Shown: positions 26,901 through 35,241 of the stretch, piece after piece | How positions within the stretch are numbered: position 1 is the first letter of the stretch | Layout: each line of letters opens with the position of its first letter | Assembly: GCF_030731045.1 (NCBI RefSeq) | Contig: NZ_JAVALS010000004.1 | Coordinates: 124,001-188,000, forward strand | Direction of reading: 5' to 3' | DNA length: 64,000 nucleotides | Origin: Arthrobacter horti | GTDB taxonomy: Bacteria > Actinomycetota > Actinomycetes > Actinomycetales > Micrococcaceae | Translations under genes and position numbers: made by a program | Notes under the pieces: model-generated | Database searches by the model: none | Seen by the model: the letters and a program-made list of their open reading frames with translations, nothing else | Told to the model about the DNA's origin: nothing

Positions 26901-27309
26901 CAGCGAAGACGCCGACCTGGACACGGCCCTCGGAGTCGACGACCTCATCGCGGCGTTCAAGGCCTCACCGTGGGCTCACCGCACCCCGGCGGCGCTGGAA
27001 GCGCCCGTGGAGACCGCGGTGGGCCCCGTCGTCGTCCGTGGCCGCATCGACGCCGTGTTCCGTGACGCGGACGGCGCCTGGGACCTGGTGGACTGGAAGA
27101 CCGGACGTGCGCCGCGGGATGAGCGGGACCTGGCGGAGAAGTCCGTGCAGCTGGCCGTCTACCGCCTGGCCTGGTCACGGCTGCGCGGGGTGCCCTTGGA
27201 CTCGGTCCGCGCCGCCTTCTACTACGTGGCGGACGGGCTGGAGATCAGGCCTCACGACCTTGCCGGTGAGGAGGAACTGGAAGCGCTGCTCGGTTCGGCG
27301 CTGGCCTGA
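23935..27309 (+). CDS. adnB: AdnB: ATP-dependent helicase/nuclease subunit
   Basis: The UvrD-like motor has Walker A VVAGAGSGKTATMTDRV (near residue 40), GVTFTRKAAGEL (motif Ia), VILDEFQDTSHAQM (motif II, canonical), GDPNQSIYGFRGA (motif III), LTVHASKGLEWDAVFVPG (motif V) and AYTRAKDLLWVSS (motif VI). A RecB-type nuclease domain ends the protein: VRGRIDAVFRDADG followed by LVDWKTGR. Each subunit therefore supplies one motor and one nuclease, as established for mycobacterial AdnAB. ATG 23935 overlaps the adnA stop by four bases, so equal translation is likely. The product is 1124 residues, close to mycobacterial AdnB. Confidence 0.94.
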   Translation: MTENMGIHISPEELAELLGGNTPTEEQSRIISSPLEPLLVVAGAGSGKTATMTDRVVWLVANGLVAPEEVLGVTFTRKAAGELAHRVRSALQRFAQVNERLKAVPVVLNADELHEPRVSTYHSYANSLVGDFGLRLGVERDVTLMGPAQAWQLASQVVEGYDGPMDSVSVPKSSLVSAVITLAGECAEHLRPATAEAPFRSAAARQSLEEWLVELLQRYESLPPKLTGRVAGKAVDDIKDHLHSRVALARMVGRYAQAKQERGLLDYGDLVALAATIAEDVPQARVLERARSRVVILDEFQDTSHAQMVLFSELFGDGHAVTAVGDPNQSIYGFRGASAGQLFRFNETFPRRDEDGSLTPSDTAFLTTAWRNGEDILRAANTVAAPLSRGGGDITVPELRARPGAGRGQVVLARFADQFTEAETLADDILALRGSGGAGRTTAVLCRKRSQMSSVQEALERRGIPYEVVGLGGLLETPEIIDLTATLHVLADPGRSDKLMRLMAGARWRIGPADLMALQEWASQLARHRSFVRPGDAEQGEEPDEERTLTPDAVDDSSLIEALDQLPKPGWTSHTGRSLSETARRRLERLSQELRRLRGELGNDLVDLVTEVERVMLLDIEVEARAGRSLHGARRNLEAFIDQVLQFNRSNERLDVLAFLSWLETAAQEENGLAAAPPEPDPEAVQILTVHASKGLEWDAVFVPGLNVKDFPSEKSSIWNQDGNRGALPWPLRGDHASLPQWDVSEDGQTEWTRTAKLFKEEALEHGVLEERRLAYVAYTRAKDLLWVSSHAFANAATRKEMSPFLTELLPLAEDPEPTAVLHGAGVGEEDVPESNPLTAQIRRSVWPYDPLEGPLDAATGERRSLVPGRRAALEVSAHAVLDRLAEVADPESPPVSPGTVRGTAWLDDALLLLASRERQPRRHEVRLPGHISASTLVELGKDPAAVARQLRRPVPREPGQAARKGTVFHGWVEEFFGQSGMLDLDEPRSEDADLDTALGVDDLIAAFKASPWAHRTPAALEAPVETAVGPVVVRGRIDAVFRDADGAWDLVDWKTGRAPRDERDLAEKSVQLAVYRLAWSRLRGVPLDSVRAAFYYVADGLEIRPHDLAGEEELEALLGSALA

Positions 27310-27315
27310 GGAGGC

Positions 27316-28437
27316 TCAGGCGTCGCCCTTGACGACCGGGATCGAGGTGGTCTCGGTGTCCTCTGGCTCGGCCCCCGATTCCGCGGGGGTGGCCGTGCTC
27401 CCCACCGGGGTGATGGGCGTGACGGTCACCTTGGTGAGAGCCGGTACGGCCTCCTCCTCGCTATCGCCGGTGTCCCCATCATCCGTGGCGGCGTCCTCCT
27501 CCGCAGCGGCCTCGCTGCTCCGGATGTCCTCGGCGAGGTCGCGCAGCATGCGCTCGGCTTCCTGGACGATCGCCGCGTCGTTCTTCGCCAGGCCCTTGAC
27601 GAGGTACTGGGCCAGGGCGAACTCGGCGGAGAGGGCTGCCCTGCGGAGCAATTGCGCATCGGCGTCCGGGGTACCGGCCGGGGCGATCGCCTGGTGGTAG
27701 TGACGCAGCACGGCCTGGACGAAGGCGGCGTCCTGGGAGGCGACCAGCCACGCGAAGTCGTCCGCCGGGTCTCCGATGTGCAGATCAGTCCAGCCCGTGA
27801 CGGCCGTGATCCGGGAGTCGTCGAACAGGAGGTTGTCCTCGTGAAGGTCGCCGTGCACCACGGTCGCATTGAAGCGCCACAGGGTGACGTCCTCGAGCGC
27901 GTGCTCCCAGCGGACCAGCAGCTCGGCCGGGATCTTTCCGCTGGTGGCGGCCTGGTCCAGTTCATTCAGGCGGCGCTGGCGGAACTCGTTGGCGCTGTAC
28001 CGGGGCAGGTCAGCACGGTCCACCACGGCCGGGGGCAAGGAGTGGATGGCCACGAGCGCGGCGGCGATCTCCCGGGCGGCGGCGTCGCCGCCGCGCTCCA
28101 GGGCCTCGAGCCCCCGGGCCTGCCCGGCGACATGTGAGTAGACGAAGGTGCTCAGCGCGCCCTGCCGGACGCACCCCACCACCGTGGGGATGCGGAACGG
28201 AAGCTCGGCACGCACACCGGCCGTGAAGGCCCGCAGCACGGCGAATTCGCTCTCCAGACGGGTGCTTGCCTCCTCGTGGCGCGGGGAGCGGACCCGCCAG
28301 CGGGTCTCGTCCTCGCCGTACAGGAGGGCTGCATCGAAGTCCGCAGGGTCATCGGTGTCCGGGCGGACAGCGGTGAGGGCGAGACCGGGGACTGCCGCGG
28401 TCGCAAGGGCCGCCAGTTCGAGGGGGGAGCGCTTCAC
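27316..28437 (-). CDS. Phosphotransferase family (APH-like) protein
   Basis: The kinase-like core shows VVHGDLHEDNLLFDD (Brenner-type HGD with metal-binding Asn) and TDLHIGDPADDFAWL (metal-binding Asp region), as in macrolide 2'-phosphotransferases and related aminoglycoside-kinase-fold proteins. The final 70 residues are an acidic, low-complexity Thr/Glu/Asp/Pro tail not seen in resistance enzymes. GTG 28437 is chosen: TACGGT (minus, 28449-28444) sits six bases before it, and the longer frame crosses the divergent promoter. The substrate is unknown; resistance should not be assumed. It ends seven bases after adnB, convergently. Confidence 0.82.
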   Translation of the reverse strand: MKRSPLELAALATAAVPGLALTAVRPDTDDPADFDAALLYGEDETRWRVRSPRHEEASTRLESEFAVLRAFTAGVRAELPFRIPTVVGCVRQGALSTFVYSHVAGQARGLEALERGGDAAAREIAAALVAIHSLPPAVVDRADLPRYSANEFRQRRLNELDQAATSGKIPAELLVRWEHALEDVTLWRFNATVVHGDLHEDNLLFDDSRITAVTGWTDLHIGDPADDFAWLVASQDAAFVQAVLRHYHQAIAPAGTPDADAQLLRRAALSAEFALAQYLVKGLAKNDAAIVQEAERMLRDLAEDIRSSEAAAEEDAATDDGDTGDSEEEAVPALTKVTVTPITPVGSTATPAESGAEPEDTETTSIPVVKGDA

Positions 28438-28443
28438 CCCTCC

Positions 28444-28520
28444 ACCGTAGCGGCGCGGCGGGCTCCTCTGTCCCCAGCCCCGGCGGCGAGTCGCCAATCG
28501 GGGCGCCCGATGGGTACGGT
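28444..28520. promoter_or_regulatory. Divergent leaderless-type promoters, APH-like gene and nudC
   Basis: TACGGT occurs on each strand: minus 28449-28444, six bases before GTG 28437, and plus 28515-28520, six bases before ATG 28527. The identical hexamers at identical spacing are a clear case of the leaderless arrangement. Confidence 0.55.
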
Positions 28521-28526
28521 TGATGC

Positions 28527-29597
28527 ATGCGCTCCCCTGGGCTTTCCCTCACTCCAGCAGCCCTTCTCTCCGACACGATCCTGGGGAGTGTGCCGGCCTT
28601 CATGGACCGCGCCTCGACGGAACGTTCTGCTCCCGCCACCCTGGCGTCGCTGCGGCAGGACCCTGCCACCCGGTACCTTTTGATGTCGCAGCGCGCCGTT
28701 CCGGTCCGCGCGGACGGCCTCCGGCAGTCGGTGGTGTTCGTCGACGCCGCGACCGTGGCCGCCCTGGACCCCGCCGAGGTGCGTCACGAGATCCTCCTCG
28801 GACGGGTGGCCGCCACCGAGGCCGCGGCAGACGGAGGAGTGAACGACGACGGCGCGGCCGCCGCTGGGCAGCTCCCGGTGGGTGCCGCAGTGGTGGCCCT
28901 CGGGCTGGCCTCGCCGTTGGCCACCGGCGATGAGCGGCTTCCCTCCGACGCGGTCTGGCGCGGTTACCGCGAGACGGGCGCCTGGCTGGGCGCCCTGGAG
29001 TCAGAGGTGTTCCTGGAGGCCCAGGCCATCCTCGGCTGGAACGAGACCCACGGTTTCTGCCCCCGCTGCGGCAGCCCCACCGGCGTGGAACAGAGTGGCT
29101 GGGTGCGGCGTTGCGTCGCGGAGGGCACCGAGATCTTCCCCCGCATGGACCCGGCCATCATCGTCAGCCTGATCGGCCCGGACGGCCGCATCCTGCTGGG
29201 CGGCGGAGGCCCCGCGGACGGCAAGGGCCACTCCGTGCTGGCAGGCTTCGTGGATCCGGGGGAGTCCCTGGAACAGGCGGTGGTGCGCGAGCTGTCCGAA
29301 GAGGTGGCCGTGACCGTGGACTCCGTGCAGTACCTCGGATCGCAGGCCTGGCCGTTCCCGCAGTCCCTCATGCTGGGCTTCACGGCCACCACCCTCACCG
29401 GAGTGGCCCGGCCCGATGGCGTCGAGGTCACCCATGCACGCTGGTTCGACCGTCACGAGCTCCAGGACGCGGTCCTGGCCGGCGAGGTGGTCCTGCCGGG
29501 CCGCCTGTCGATCGCCCGCGATCTGATCGAGCACTGGTACGGCGGCCTCATCCTGGATCCCGGGGACCCTGTCCCGGCCGCCCGTACCTCCGCCTGA
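28527..29597 (+). CDS. nudC: NADH pyrophosphatase NudC (Nudix hydrolase)
   Basis: The Nudix box is GFVDPGESLEQAVVREL followed by SEEV. The NudC marker downstream reads SQAWPFPQSLM (consensus SQPWPFPxS), which directs it to NAD(H) and related dinucleotides, and in many bacteria to NAD-capped RNA. The zinc ribbon begins with FCPRCG, but the second half shows only one Cys (VRRCVAEGTEIFPRMDPA), so the metal site looks incomplete. The 356-residue length is slightly long because of an Ala-rich insertion near residue 95-115. The gene lies directly before uvrD2, the same order as in mycobacteria. Confidence 0.92.
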   Translation: MRSPGLSLTPAALLSDTILGSVPAFMDRASTERSAPATLASLRQDPATRYLLMSQRAVPVRADGLRQSVVFVDAATVAALDPAEVRHEILLGRVAATEAAADGGVNDDGAAAAGQLPVGAAVVALGLASPLATGDERLPSDAVWRGYRETGAWLGALESEVFLEAQAILGWNETHGFCPRCGSPTGVEQSGWVRRCVAEGTEIFPRMDPAIIVSLIGPDGRILLGGGGPADGKGHSVLAGFVDPGESLEQAVVRELSEEVAVTVDSVQYLGSQAWPFPQSLMLGFTATTLTGVARPDGVEVTHARWFDRHELQDAVLAGEVVLPGRLSIARDLIEHWYGGLILDPGDPVPAARTSA

Positions 29598-29656
29598 CGG
29601 AGGCCGCGCAGCGAGAGCCGCGCGTCGCACATCACCACAGCAGTACTGAAGGAGCA

Positions 29657-31780
29657 ATGACCCTGGACACCGAGAACGGTGCCGGCCTGGAGGAACGGAT
29701 CCTCGGCGGGCTGGATGCGGAACAACGCGCGGTCGCCACGAGCCTGCACGGCCCGCTGTGCGTGCTCGCAGGTGCGGGCACCGGCAAGACCCGCGCCATC
29801 ACCCACCGGATCGCCTACGGCGTGCACACCGGGGTCTACACCCCGCAGCGCCTTCTGGCCGTGACCTTCACGGCCCGCGCCGCGGCGGAGATGCGCAGCC
29901 GGCTGAGGGACCTCGGTGTCCCCGCGGTCCAGGCCCGGACCTTCCACGCCGCCGCTCTGCGGCAGCTGCAGTACTTCTGGCCACAGGCCATCGGTGGCAC
30001 CGTCCCGCAGCTCCTGGACCACAAGGCCGGCACCATCGCGGAAGCCGCCCGCCGTCTGCGGCTGCAGGTGGACCGCGCCGCCGTGCGTGACATCGCCGCG
30101 GAGATCGAATGGGCCAAGGTGTCCATGCTGACCCCGTCCAACTACCTCGCCCGTGCCCAGGGCCGCGGTGAGCCCGGCGGCCTGGAGCTGCCCGCCGTCG
30201 CGCGCATCTTCGAGGCGTATGAGGATCTGAAGACGGACCGCAACATCATCGACTTCGAGGACGTCCTGCTCATCACCGTAGGCATCCTGGAGGAGGACCC
30301 CAAGGTCGCGGCGACGGTCCGGGAGCAGTACCGGCACTTCGTGGTTGACGAGTACCAGGACGTCTCGCCGCTGCAGGAGCGGCTCCTGCAGCTGTGGCTC
30401 GGGGGGCGCGAGGAACTCTGCGTGGTGGGCGACGCCAGCCAGACCATCTACTCCTTCACGGGCGCCACCCCGCGCCACCTTCTGGACTTCCCCAAGAACC
30501 ATCCGGACGCCCAGGTGGTGCGCCTGATCCGGGACTACCGGTCCACGCCCCAGGTGGTGAAGCTCGCCAACACGCTCCTGCGCAGCCGGCCCTCCGGCGG
30601 TGCCGAGGCCGACGGTCTCTGGGCCAAACCCCTTGAGCTGATCGCCCAGCGGCCCACCGCCGCCGAGCCCCTCTTCATCGAGTGCCCGGACGATGAGGCG
30701 GAGGCCGGCGTCGTCGCCGAACGCATCGCCGCGCTCATCCAGGAAGGCACCCCGGCCGCGGAGATCGCCGTCCTGTACCGGACCAATGGCCAGTCGGAGA
30801 CCTTCGAACAGGCGCTCTCGGCCCGGGACATCCCGTACCAGCTGCGAGGCGGCGAGCGCTTCTTCCAGCGCCGCGAGGTCCGTGAGGGCATGCTGCAGCT
30901 CCGCGCCGCTTCCCGCGCGGACGGCACGCGTGGTGCCGAGGTGGCCCGCACCGTGGCGGACGTCCTGTCCAGCCTCGGGTACACCTCCGAACCGCCCGTG
31001 GGCGGGGGAGCGGTGCGGGAACGCTGGGAGTCGCTGGCCGCGCTGGTGAACCTCTCCCAGGACCTGGCCGCCGCGCGCGGGGACGAGTTCTCCCTGACCG
31101 AATTCGTGGCGGAGTTGCAGGAACGGGCCACGTCCCAACATGCCCCGACCGTCCAGGGCGTCACTCTGGCCTCCCTGCACTCGGCCAAGGGCCTGGAATG
31201 GGACGCCGTGTTCCTGGTGGGCATGAGCGAAGGTCTCATGCCGATCTCCTTCGCCGAGGAGCCCAAGGAGGTGGACGAGGAGCGCCGCCTGCTCTACGTG
31301 GGCATCACGCGCGCCCGCAAGGACCTCAGCTTCACCTGGTCCACGGCCCGTACCCCGGGTGGCCGCGCGAACCGGCGTCCCAGCCGGTTCCTGGATGCCC
31401 TCCGCCCCGGCGGTAACGGCGACCCGACCCTGCGCAGCACCGCCGCGCGGCTGCGGAAGAACACCGTCAAGGCCGTCGCCACGCAGTGCAAGGTCTGCGG
31501 CACCCTGCTGACCACCGGTCCGGAACGCAAGGTGGGCCGCTGCTCCGATTGCCCGCCGTCGGTGGATGAGCAGCTCTTCGAGGCGCTGCGCGAGTGGCGC
31601 CGCAAGGAGGCCACCGACGCCGATGTCCCCGCCTACGTCGTTTTCACGGACGCCACCCTGACCCTCATCGCGGAGGAGAAACCGCAGACGATGGAGGCGC
31701 TCGCGGTGCTCTCCGGCGTCGGGCAGCGGAAGCTGCAGAAGTATGGTGAAGCAGTGCTGGCCGTGGTGGCGGAACAGTGA
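29657..31780 (+). CDS. UvrD2-type SF1 DNA helicase with Cys4 motif and HRDC domain
   Basis: Walker A is VLAGAGTGKTRAITHR (residues 39-45 centre), motif II FVVDEYQDVSPLQ, motif III GDASQTIYSFTGA, motif V LASLHSAKGLEWDAVFLVG and motif VI YVGITRARKDLSFTWS. After the motor come CKVCG and CSDCP (a tetracysteine pair) and a C-terminal HRDC domain (ALREWRRKEATDADVPAYVVF onward). This is the layout of mycobacterial UvrD2, a 3'-5' helicase. ATG 29657 with GGAG before it gives 707 residues. The stop overlaps the GTG of the next gene. Confidence 0.93.
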   Translation: MTLDTENGAGLEERILGGLDAEQRAVATSLHGPLCVLAGAGTGKTRAITHRIAYGVHTGVYTPQRLLAVTFTARAAAEMRSRLRDLGVPAVQARTFHAAALRQLQYFWPQAIGGTVPQLLDHKAGTIAEAARRLRLQVDRAAVRDIAAEIEWAKVSMLTPSNYLARAQGRGEPGGLELPAVARIFEAYEDLKTDRNIIDFEDVLLITVGILEEDPKVAATVREQYRHFVVDEYQDVSPLQERLLQLWLGGREELCVVGDASQTIYSFTGATPRHLLDFPKNHPDAQVVRLIRDYRSTPQVVKLANTLLRSRPSGGAEADGLWAKPLELIAQRPTAAEPLFIECPDDEAEAGVVAERIAALIQEGTPAAEIAVLYRTNGQSETFEQALSARDIPYQLRGGERFFQRREVREGMLQLRAASRADGTRGAEVARTVADVLSSLGYTSEPPVGGGAVRERWESLAALVNLSQDLAAARGDEFSLTEFVAELQERATSQHAPTVQGVTLASLHSAKGLEWDAVFLVGMSEGLMPISFAEEPKEVDEERRLLYVGITRARKDLSFTWSTARTPGGRANRRPSRFLDALRPGGNGDPTLRSTAARLRKNTVKAVATQCKVCGTLLTTGPERKVGRCSDCPPSVDEQLFEALREWRRKEATDADVPAYVVFTDATLTLIAEEKPQTMEALAVLSGVGQRKLQKYGEAVLAVVAEQ

Positions 31781-32349
31781 CCCGCGGCCCGGTGAAGCAG
31801 GCCGAACAGCAGCGCTTCGCCCCGGACGGGACCCCCGTCGTCGTCCGCCGCTCCGCCCGCCGCACGCGCACGGTGAGCGCCTTCTGGGAGGGCGGGACCG
31901 TCGTCGTCGCCATCCCCGCACGCTTCAGCCACGCCCAGGAGGACGAATGGGTGGGGAAGATGCTCCGCAAGCTGCGGTCCAAGGAGGCCGTCGGCGCGGG
32001 AGCGGGCCGCGGGAACGACGACGAGTTGGCCGCCCGCGCGCAGCAGCTGTCAAGGAAGTATCTGGGCGGCAGAGCCGTGCCCAGCAGCGTGCGCTGGGTG
32101 AGCAACCAGAACTCCCGCTGGGGCTCCGCCACACCGGCGGACAGGTCCATCCGGCTCTCCGACAAGCTCAAAGGCATGCCGGAATGGGTGGTGGACTACG
32201 TCCTGGTGCACGAGCTGTGCCACCTGCTGGCGGCCGGCCACGGACCGGACTTCTGGGCGCTCTGCGGGGCGTACCCGGACATGGAGAAGGCCAAGGCGTT
32301 CCTGTCCGGAGTGGCCTACGCGCAGGGACGCGGCCTGACGGAGGACTGA
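31777..32349 (+). CDS. YgjP/WLM-type metallopeptidase (DUF45)
   Basis: The zinc motif is VHELCHLLAAGHGPDFW: His145, Glu146 and His149 form HExxH and His155 is the third ligand, as in the YgjP-like M48-related family. RWVSNQNSRWGSATPADRSIRLS is the conserved substrate-side segment. The protein has no signal or membrane helix and is probably cytoplasmic; its substrate is unknown. GTG 31777 overlaps the uvrD2 stop, so it is translated together with the helicase. The same pairing occurs in the equivalent mycobacterial region. Confidence 0.9.
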   Translation: MTRGPVKQAEQQRFAPDGTPVVVRRSARRTRTVSAFWEGGTVVVAIPARFSHAQEDEWVGKMLRKLRSKEAVGAGAGRGNDDELAARAQQLSRKYLGGRAVPSSVRWVSNQNSRWGSATPADRSIRLSDKLKGMPEWVVDYVLVHELCHLLAAGHGPDFWALCGAYPDMEKAKAFLSGVAYAQGRGLTED

Positions 32350-32365
32350 GTCCCCGTCGGAGACG

Positions 32366-33766
32366 TCAGTCCTCCTTGGGGCCCTCGTCCTCTGTCTTGT
32401 CATCCGGCTCATCGAAGCCACCGGCCAGGAGCTTGGCGATCGCGTCGTCCACCTCGGAGTCGCTCGCCTCGGCGAGTTCGCGGCGCTTGCCGAAGCCGGC
32501 CGGGTCGTCCAGGTCCTCCGCGGTCGGCAGCAGATCGGGGTGCTTCCACACGGCGTCGCGGCCTTCCGCGCCGCGTTCTTCGGTCAGCGTGGACCACAGG
32601 GTCGCGGCCTCGCGGAGACGGCGCGGGCGCAGCTCCAGCCCCACCAGGGACGCGAAGGCGTGCTCGGCCGGCCCGCCCGTGGCACGGCGCCGCCGCACGG
32701 TCTCGCGCAGGGCAGGCGCACTCGCCAGGACACCGTCCAGGGACTGCGTGGTGACCACGTCCACCCAGCCCTCGATCAGGGCCAGTGCGGTCTCGAGCTT
32801 GTCCAGGGCCGCCTGCTGCGCGGGGGTGCGCTCCGGCATGAACACACCCTGCTGCAGCGCCTCCTGGATGGACTCGGGGTTGGACGGGTCCACGTCGTGC
32901 GCCATGTCCTGGATGCGGGAGACGTCGATGTGGATGCCGCGGGCGTAGTCCTCGATGGCGCCGAGCACGTAACCGCGCAGCCAGGGCACCGAGGTGAAGA
33001 GGCGGGCGTGGGCGGCTTCGCGGACGCTCAGGTAAAGGCGGACGTCATCGGCCGGCAGCTGGAGTCCTTCGCCGAAGGCCTCCACATTGGCGGGCAGCAG
33101 GGCCATCTCCAGGTCGGCCAGCGGGATGCCGATCTCCGTGGATCCCACCACCTCGGCGGAGAGGGACCCGATCGCCTGCCCGAGCTGCATGGCGAAGATC
33201 GCCCCGCCGATGTTCTGCAGCATGGAGCCGGCACCACCCATCATCCCGCCGAGACCCTGCCCGCCGAAGGATTCCGGGAGGTTCTGGGTCATGGCGTCGG
33301 TGAGGGCCTTGGCGATGCTGTTGGCCACGGGTTCGGTGAGGCGCCGCCAGGTGGGCATGGTCGCCTCGACCCACTCGGCCCGGGACCAGGCCTTGCCGAT
33401 GATGTTGGGCTCCGGGAAGTCGGTCACCTTGTTCAGCCACATGTCCGCCAGGCGCAGCGACTGGTCGGTGTCCCGCTGCTGGACGGTGCTGGGCGTGGGG
33501 TCGCTGGACTGAGCGGCGACGTTCCGCGCCGTGTCGTGCGCCAGCTTCCAGTTCACGGGTCCATCCGAGGTGGAGGACAGCATGGCCTGCACCTGCTGGA
33601 ACATGTTCGCCAGGAACTGGGGGTCCTCCGGGAGGCCGCTGGCCTTCAGGAACTGCTGGGGGTCGAAGCCCTCCGGAGTCTGGCCGCCCATCAGGCGTTT
33701 CAGCATCTCCTGGAACGGATCCTGGGGATTCTCGCCGGGGTTGTTCGTGTTGGGCTCGTTGCTCAT
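32366..33766 (-). CDS. DUF2342 family protein (zinc-dependent metalloprotease/F420-associated family)
   Basis: The 466-residue protein begins MSNEPNTNNPGENPQDPF, has a Gly/Met-rich hydrophobic patch (GGQGLGGMMGGAGSMLQNIGG), the family core LREAAHARLFTSVPWL-like segment (SVREAAHARLFTSVPWLRG here) and an acidic C-terminus. The family was tied to coenzyme F420 biosynthesis by phylogenetic profile and is modelled as zincin-like; neither activity is evident from this sequence alone. A longer open frame upstream is rejected because it runs through the divergent promoter and a 12-base tandem repeat. Its place next to UvrD2, the peptidase and the Lon/PDZ gene is conserved in actinobacteria. Confidence 0.88.
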   Translation of the reverse strand: MSNEPNTNNPGENPQDPFQEMLKRLMGGQTPEGFDPQQFLKASGLPEDPQFLANMFQQVQAMLSSTSDGPVNWKLAHDTARNVAAQSSDPTPSTVQQRDTDQSLRLADMWLNKVTDFPEPNIIGKAWSRAEWVEATMPTWRRLTEPVANSIAKALTDAMTQNLPESFGGQGLGGMMGGAGSMLQNIGGAIFAMQLGQAIGSLSAEVVGSTEIGIPLADLEMALLPANVEAFGEGLQLPADDVRLYLSVREAAHARLFTSVPWLRGYVLGAIEDYARGIHIDVSRIQDMAHDVDPSNPESIQEALQQGVFMPERTPAQQAALDKLETALALIEGWVDVVTTQSLDGVLASAPALRETVRRRRATGGPAEHAFASLVGLELRPRRLREAATLWSTLTEERGAEGRDAVWKHPDLLPTAEDLDDPAGFGKRRELAEASDSEVDDAIAKLLAGGFDEPDDKTEDEGPKED

Positions 33767-33850
33767 GGTCCACCGATCTTTCCTGGGCCTTTGCCTCCAC
33801 GGTACTCCCGGCCCGGCGCCGCTGTCGCCGGTGCCGGCGGCGGTTTCGCT

Positions 33851-33886
33851 GAGGGCAAAGCAGAGGGCAAAGCAGAGGGCAAAGCA
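33851..33886. repeat. Three tandem copies of a 12-base repeat
   Basis: GAGGGCAAAGCA is repeated three times without change in the gap between the divergent DUF2342 and Lon/PDZ genes. The period of 12 is not quite one helical turn. It may be slippage, or a set of binding sites near the divergent promoters. Confidence 0.8.
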
Positions 33887-33945
33887 GGGAACGCACAGCC
33901 GGGCCGCATAGGCTTGGACGAGCATCCCGGACCTGGAAGGACCCC

Positions 33946-35073
33946 ATGAGCGAGCAGTTCCCGCCATCTCCACCGGCACAGCCGTATCCGACGACGCCGG
34001 GGTGGGACGTTCCGGAGCCGCGCCGTCGTCGTCGCTTCCCATGGGGTCTTGCCATCGGTGTGATCGTGTTCGGCGCGCTCGGCTTCGGGGCGCTCATGCC
34101 CCTTCCGTACGTCATCGAGTCGCCCGGTCCCACCTACAACACGATCGGTTCCGTGCAGGACAAGCGGCTCATCTCCGTGAGCGGTCACGAGAGCTTCACG
34201 CCGCAGGGCCAGCTGGACCTGACCACGGTGTATGTCACGGGCGGCCCCAGCGGCCGGGTCACGGCCCTGGACCTGCTGCAGGCCTTCTTCGACTCCAGCA
34301 AGGCCGTCTACAACGTGGATGACATCTTCCCCAAGGGAACCACGCAGCAGGAGGAACAGAAGCAGAACGCCGCGGACATGACCAGCTCCCAGGAGAACGC
34401 CACGGCGGCGGCCCTGACGGAGCTGAAGATCCCCTTCTCCCAGTCATTCGAGATCGCGGTGACCATGCCCAAGTCGCCGGCGGAGGGGAAACTCAAGGCC
34501 GGGGACGTGCTGGAGAGCATCGACGGGAAGCCGGTGGCGACCCTGGCCGAAGTCCGGGACGCGCTCGACGCCTCCAAGGGCAATGCCATCACCGTGGTGG
34601 CCAAGCGCGGTTCCTCCCCGGTGACCGTCAAGGTCACCCCCACCAAGGACTCCACGGGCCGGTACGTCATGGGCGTGGGCCTGAAATACGACTTCGACTT
34701 CCCGTTCTCCGTGAAGTACCAGCTGGACCAGGTCGGCGGCCCGAGCGCCGGCATGATGTTCACGCTGGGCGTCATCGACTACCTGAGCCCGGGTGACCTC
34801 ACGGGCGGGAAGCACATCGCCGGGACCGGGACCATCTCGCCGGACGGCACCGTGGGCCCGATCGGCGGCATCGCCCAGAAGATGTTCGGGGCGAAGGCCG
34901 CCGGCGCCGGTCTTTTCCTGGCCCCGGCCTCCAATTGCAACGACGTCGTCGGCCATGTCCCCGGCGGTCTGACCGTGGTCAAGGTGGACACCCTCAAGGA
35001 CGCGCTCGCCGCCGTCGACACCTACGCCAAGGGCGGTGACCTCTCCAAGCTGCCCGCCTGCACCGCAGGCTGA
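33946..35073 (+). CDS. Membrane-anchored PDZ and Lon-protease-domain protein (YlbL-like)
   Basis: A short Pro-rich cytoplasmic tail is followed by a membrane segment (GLAIGVIVFGALGFGALM, about residues 34-51), a PDZ domain (SPAEGKLKAGDVLESIDGKPV region) and a Lon/S16 protease domain. The Ser-Lys dyad is visible: Ser in GGPSAGMMFTLG and Lys in GIAQKMFGAKAAG. The catalytic part is therefore outside the membrane. Members act in envelope protein quality control. ATG 33946 has GGAAGGA before it. The gene is followed by the UPF0182 gene, as in mycobacteria. Confidence 0.92.
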   Translation: MSEQFPPSPPAQPYPTTPGWDVPEPRRRRRFPWGLAIGVIVFGALGFGALMPLPYVIESPGPTYNTIGSVQDKRLISVSGHESFTPQGQLDLTTVYVTGGPSGRVTALDLLQAFFDSSKAVYNVDDIFPKGTTQQEEQKQNAADMTSSQENATAAALTELKIPFSQSFEIAVTMPKSPAEGKLKAGDVLESIDGKPVATLAEVRDALDASKGNAITVVAKRGSSPVTVKVTPTKDSTGRYVMGVGLKYDFDFPFSVKYQLDQVGGPSAGMMFTLGVIDYLSPGDLTGGKHIAGTGTISPDGTVGPIGGIAQKMFGAKAAGAGLFLAPASNCNDVVGHVPGGLTVVKVDTLKDALAAVDTYAKGGDLSKLPACTAG

Positions 35074-35241
35074 GGCACGACGACGGGTGGCCGGCGTCGT
35101 ACGCACGTCACCTTGCCGCGGTCGGCCGGAGCCGGGGGACTACGCTGTGATGAAGGGAACCTCGCGGCGTCTTCGCACGTGGAACTGTCGTGACGGGTCC
35201 CCGTCCATCACCGCAGCGACGCAACCGACGAGGTACTCAGC

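Noticed and set aside
27316-28437. The APH-like protein as an antibiotic-resistance determinant.
   Set aside because: Only the kinase-fold motifs support it. The acidic tail and the DNA-repair neighbourhood do not suggest resistance.
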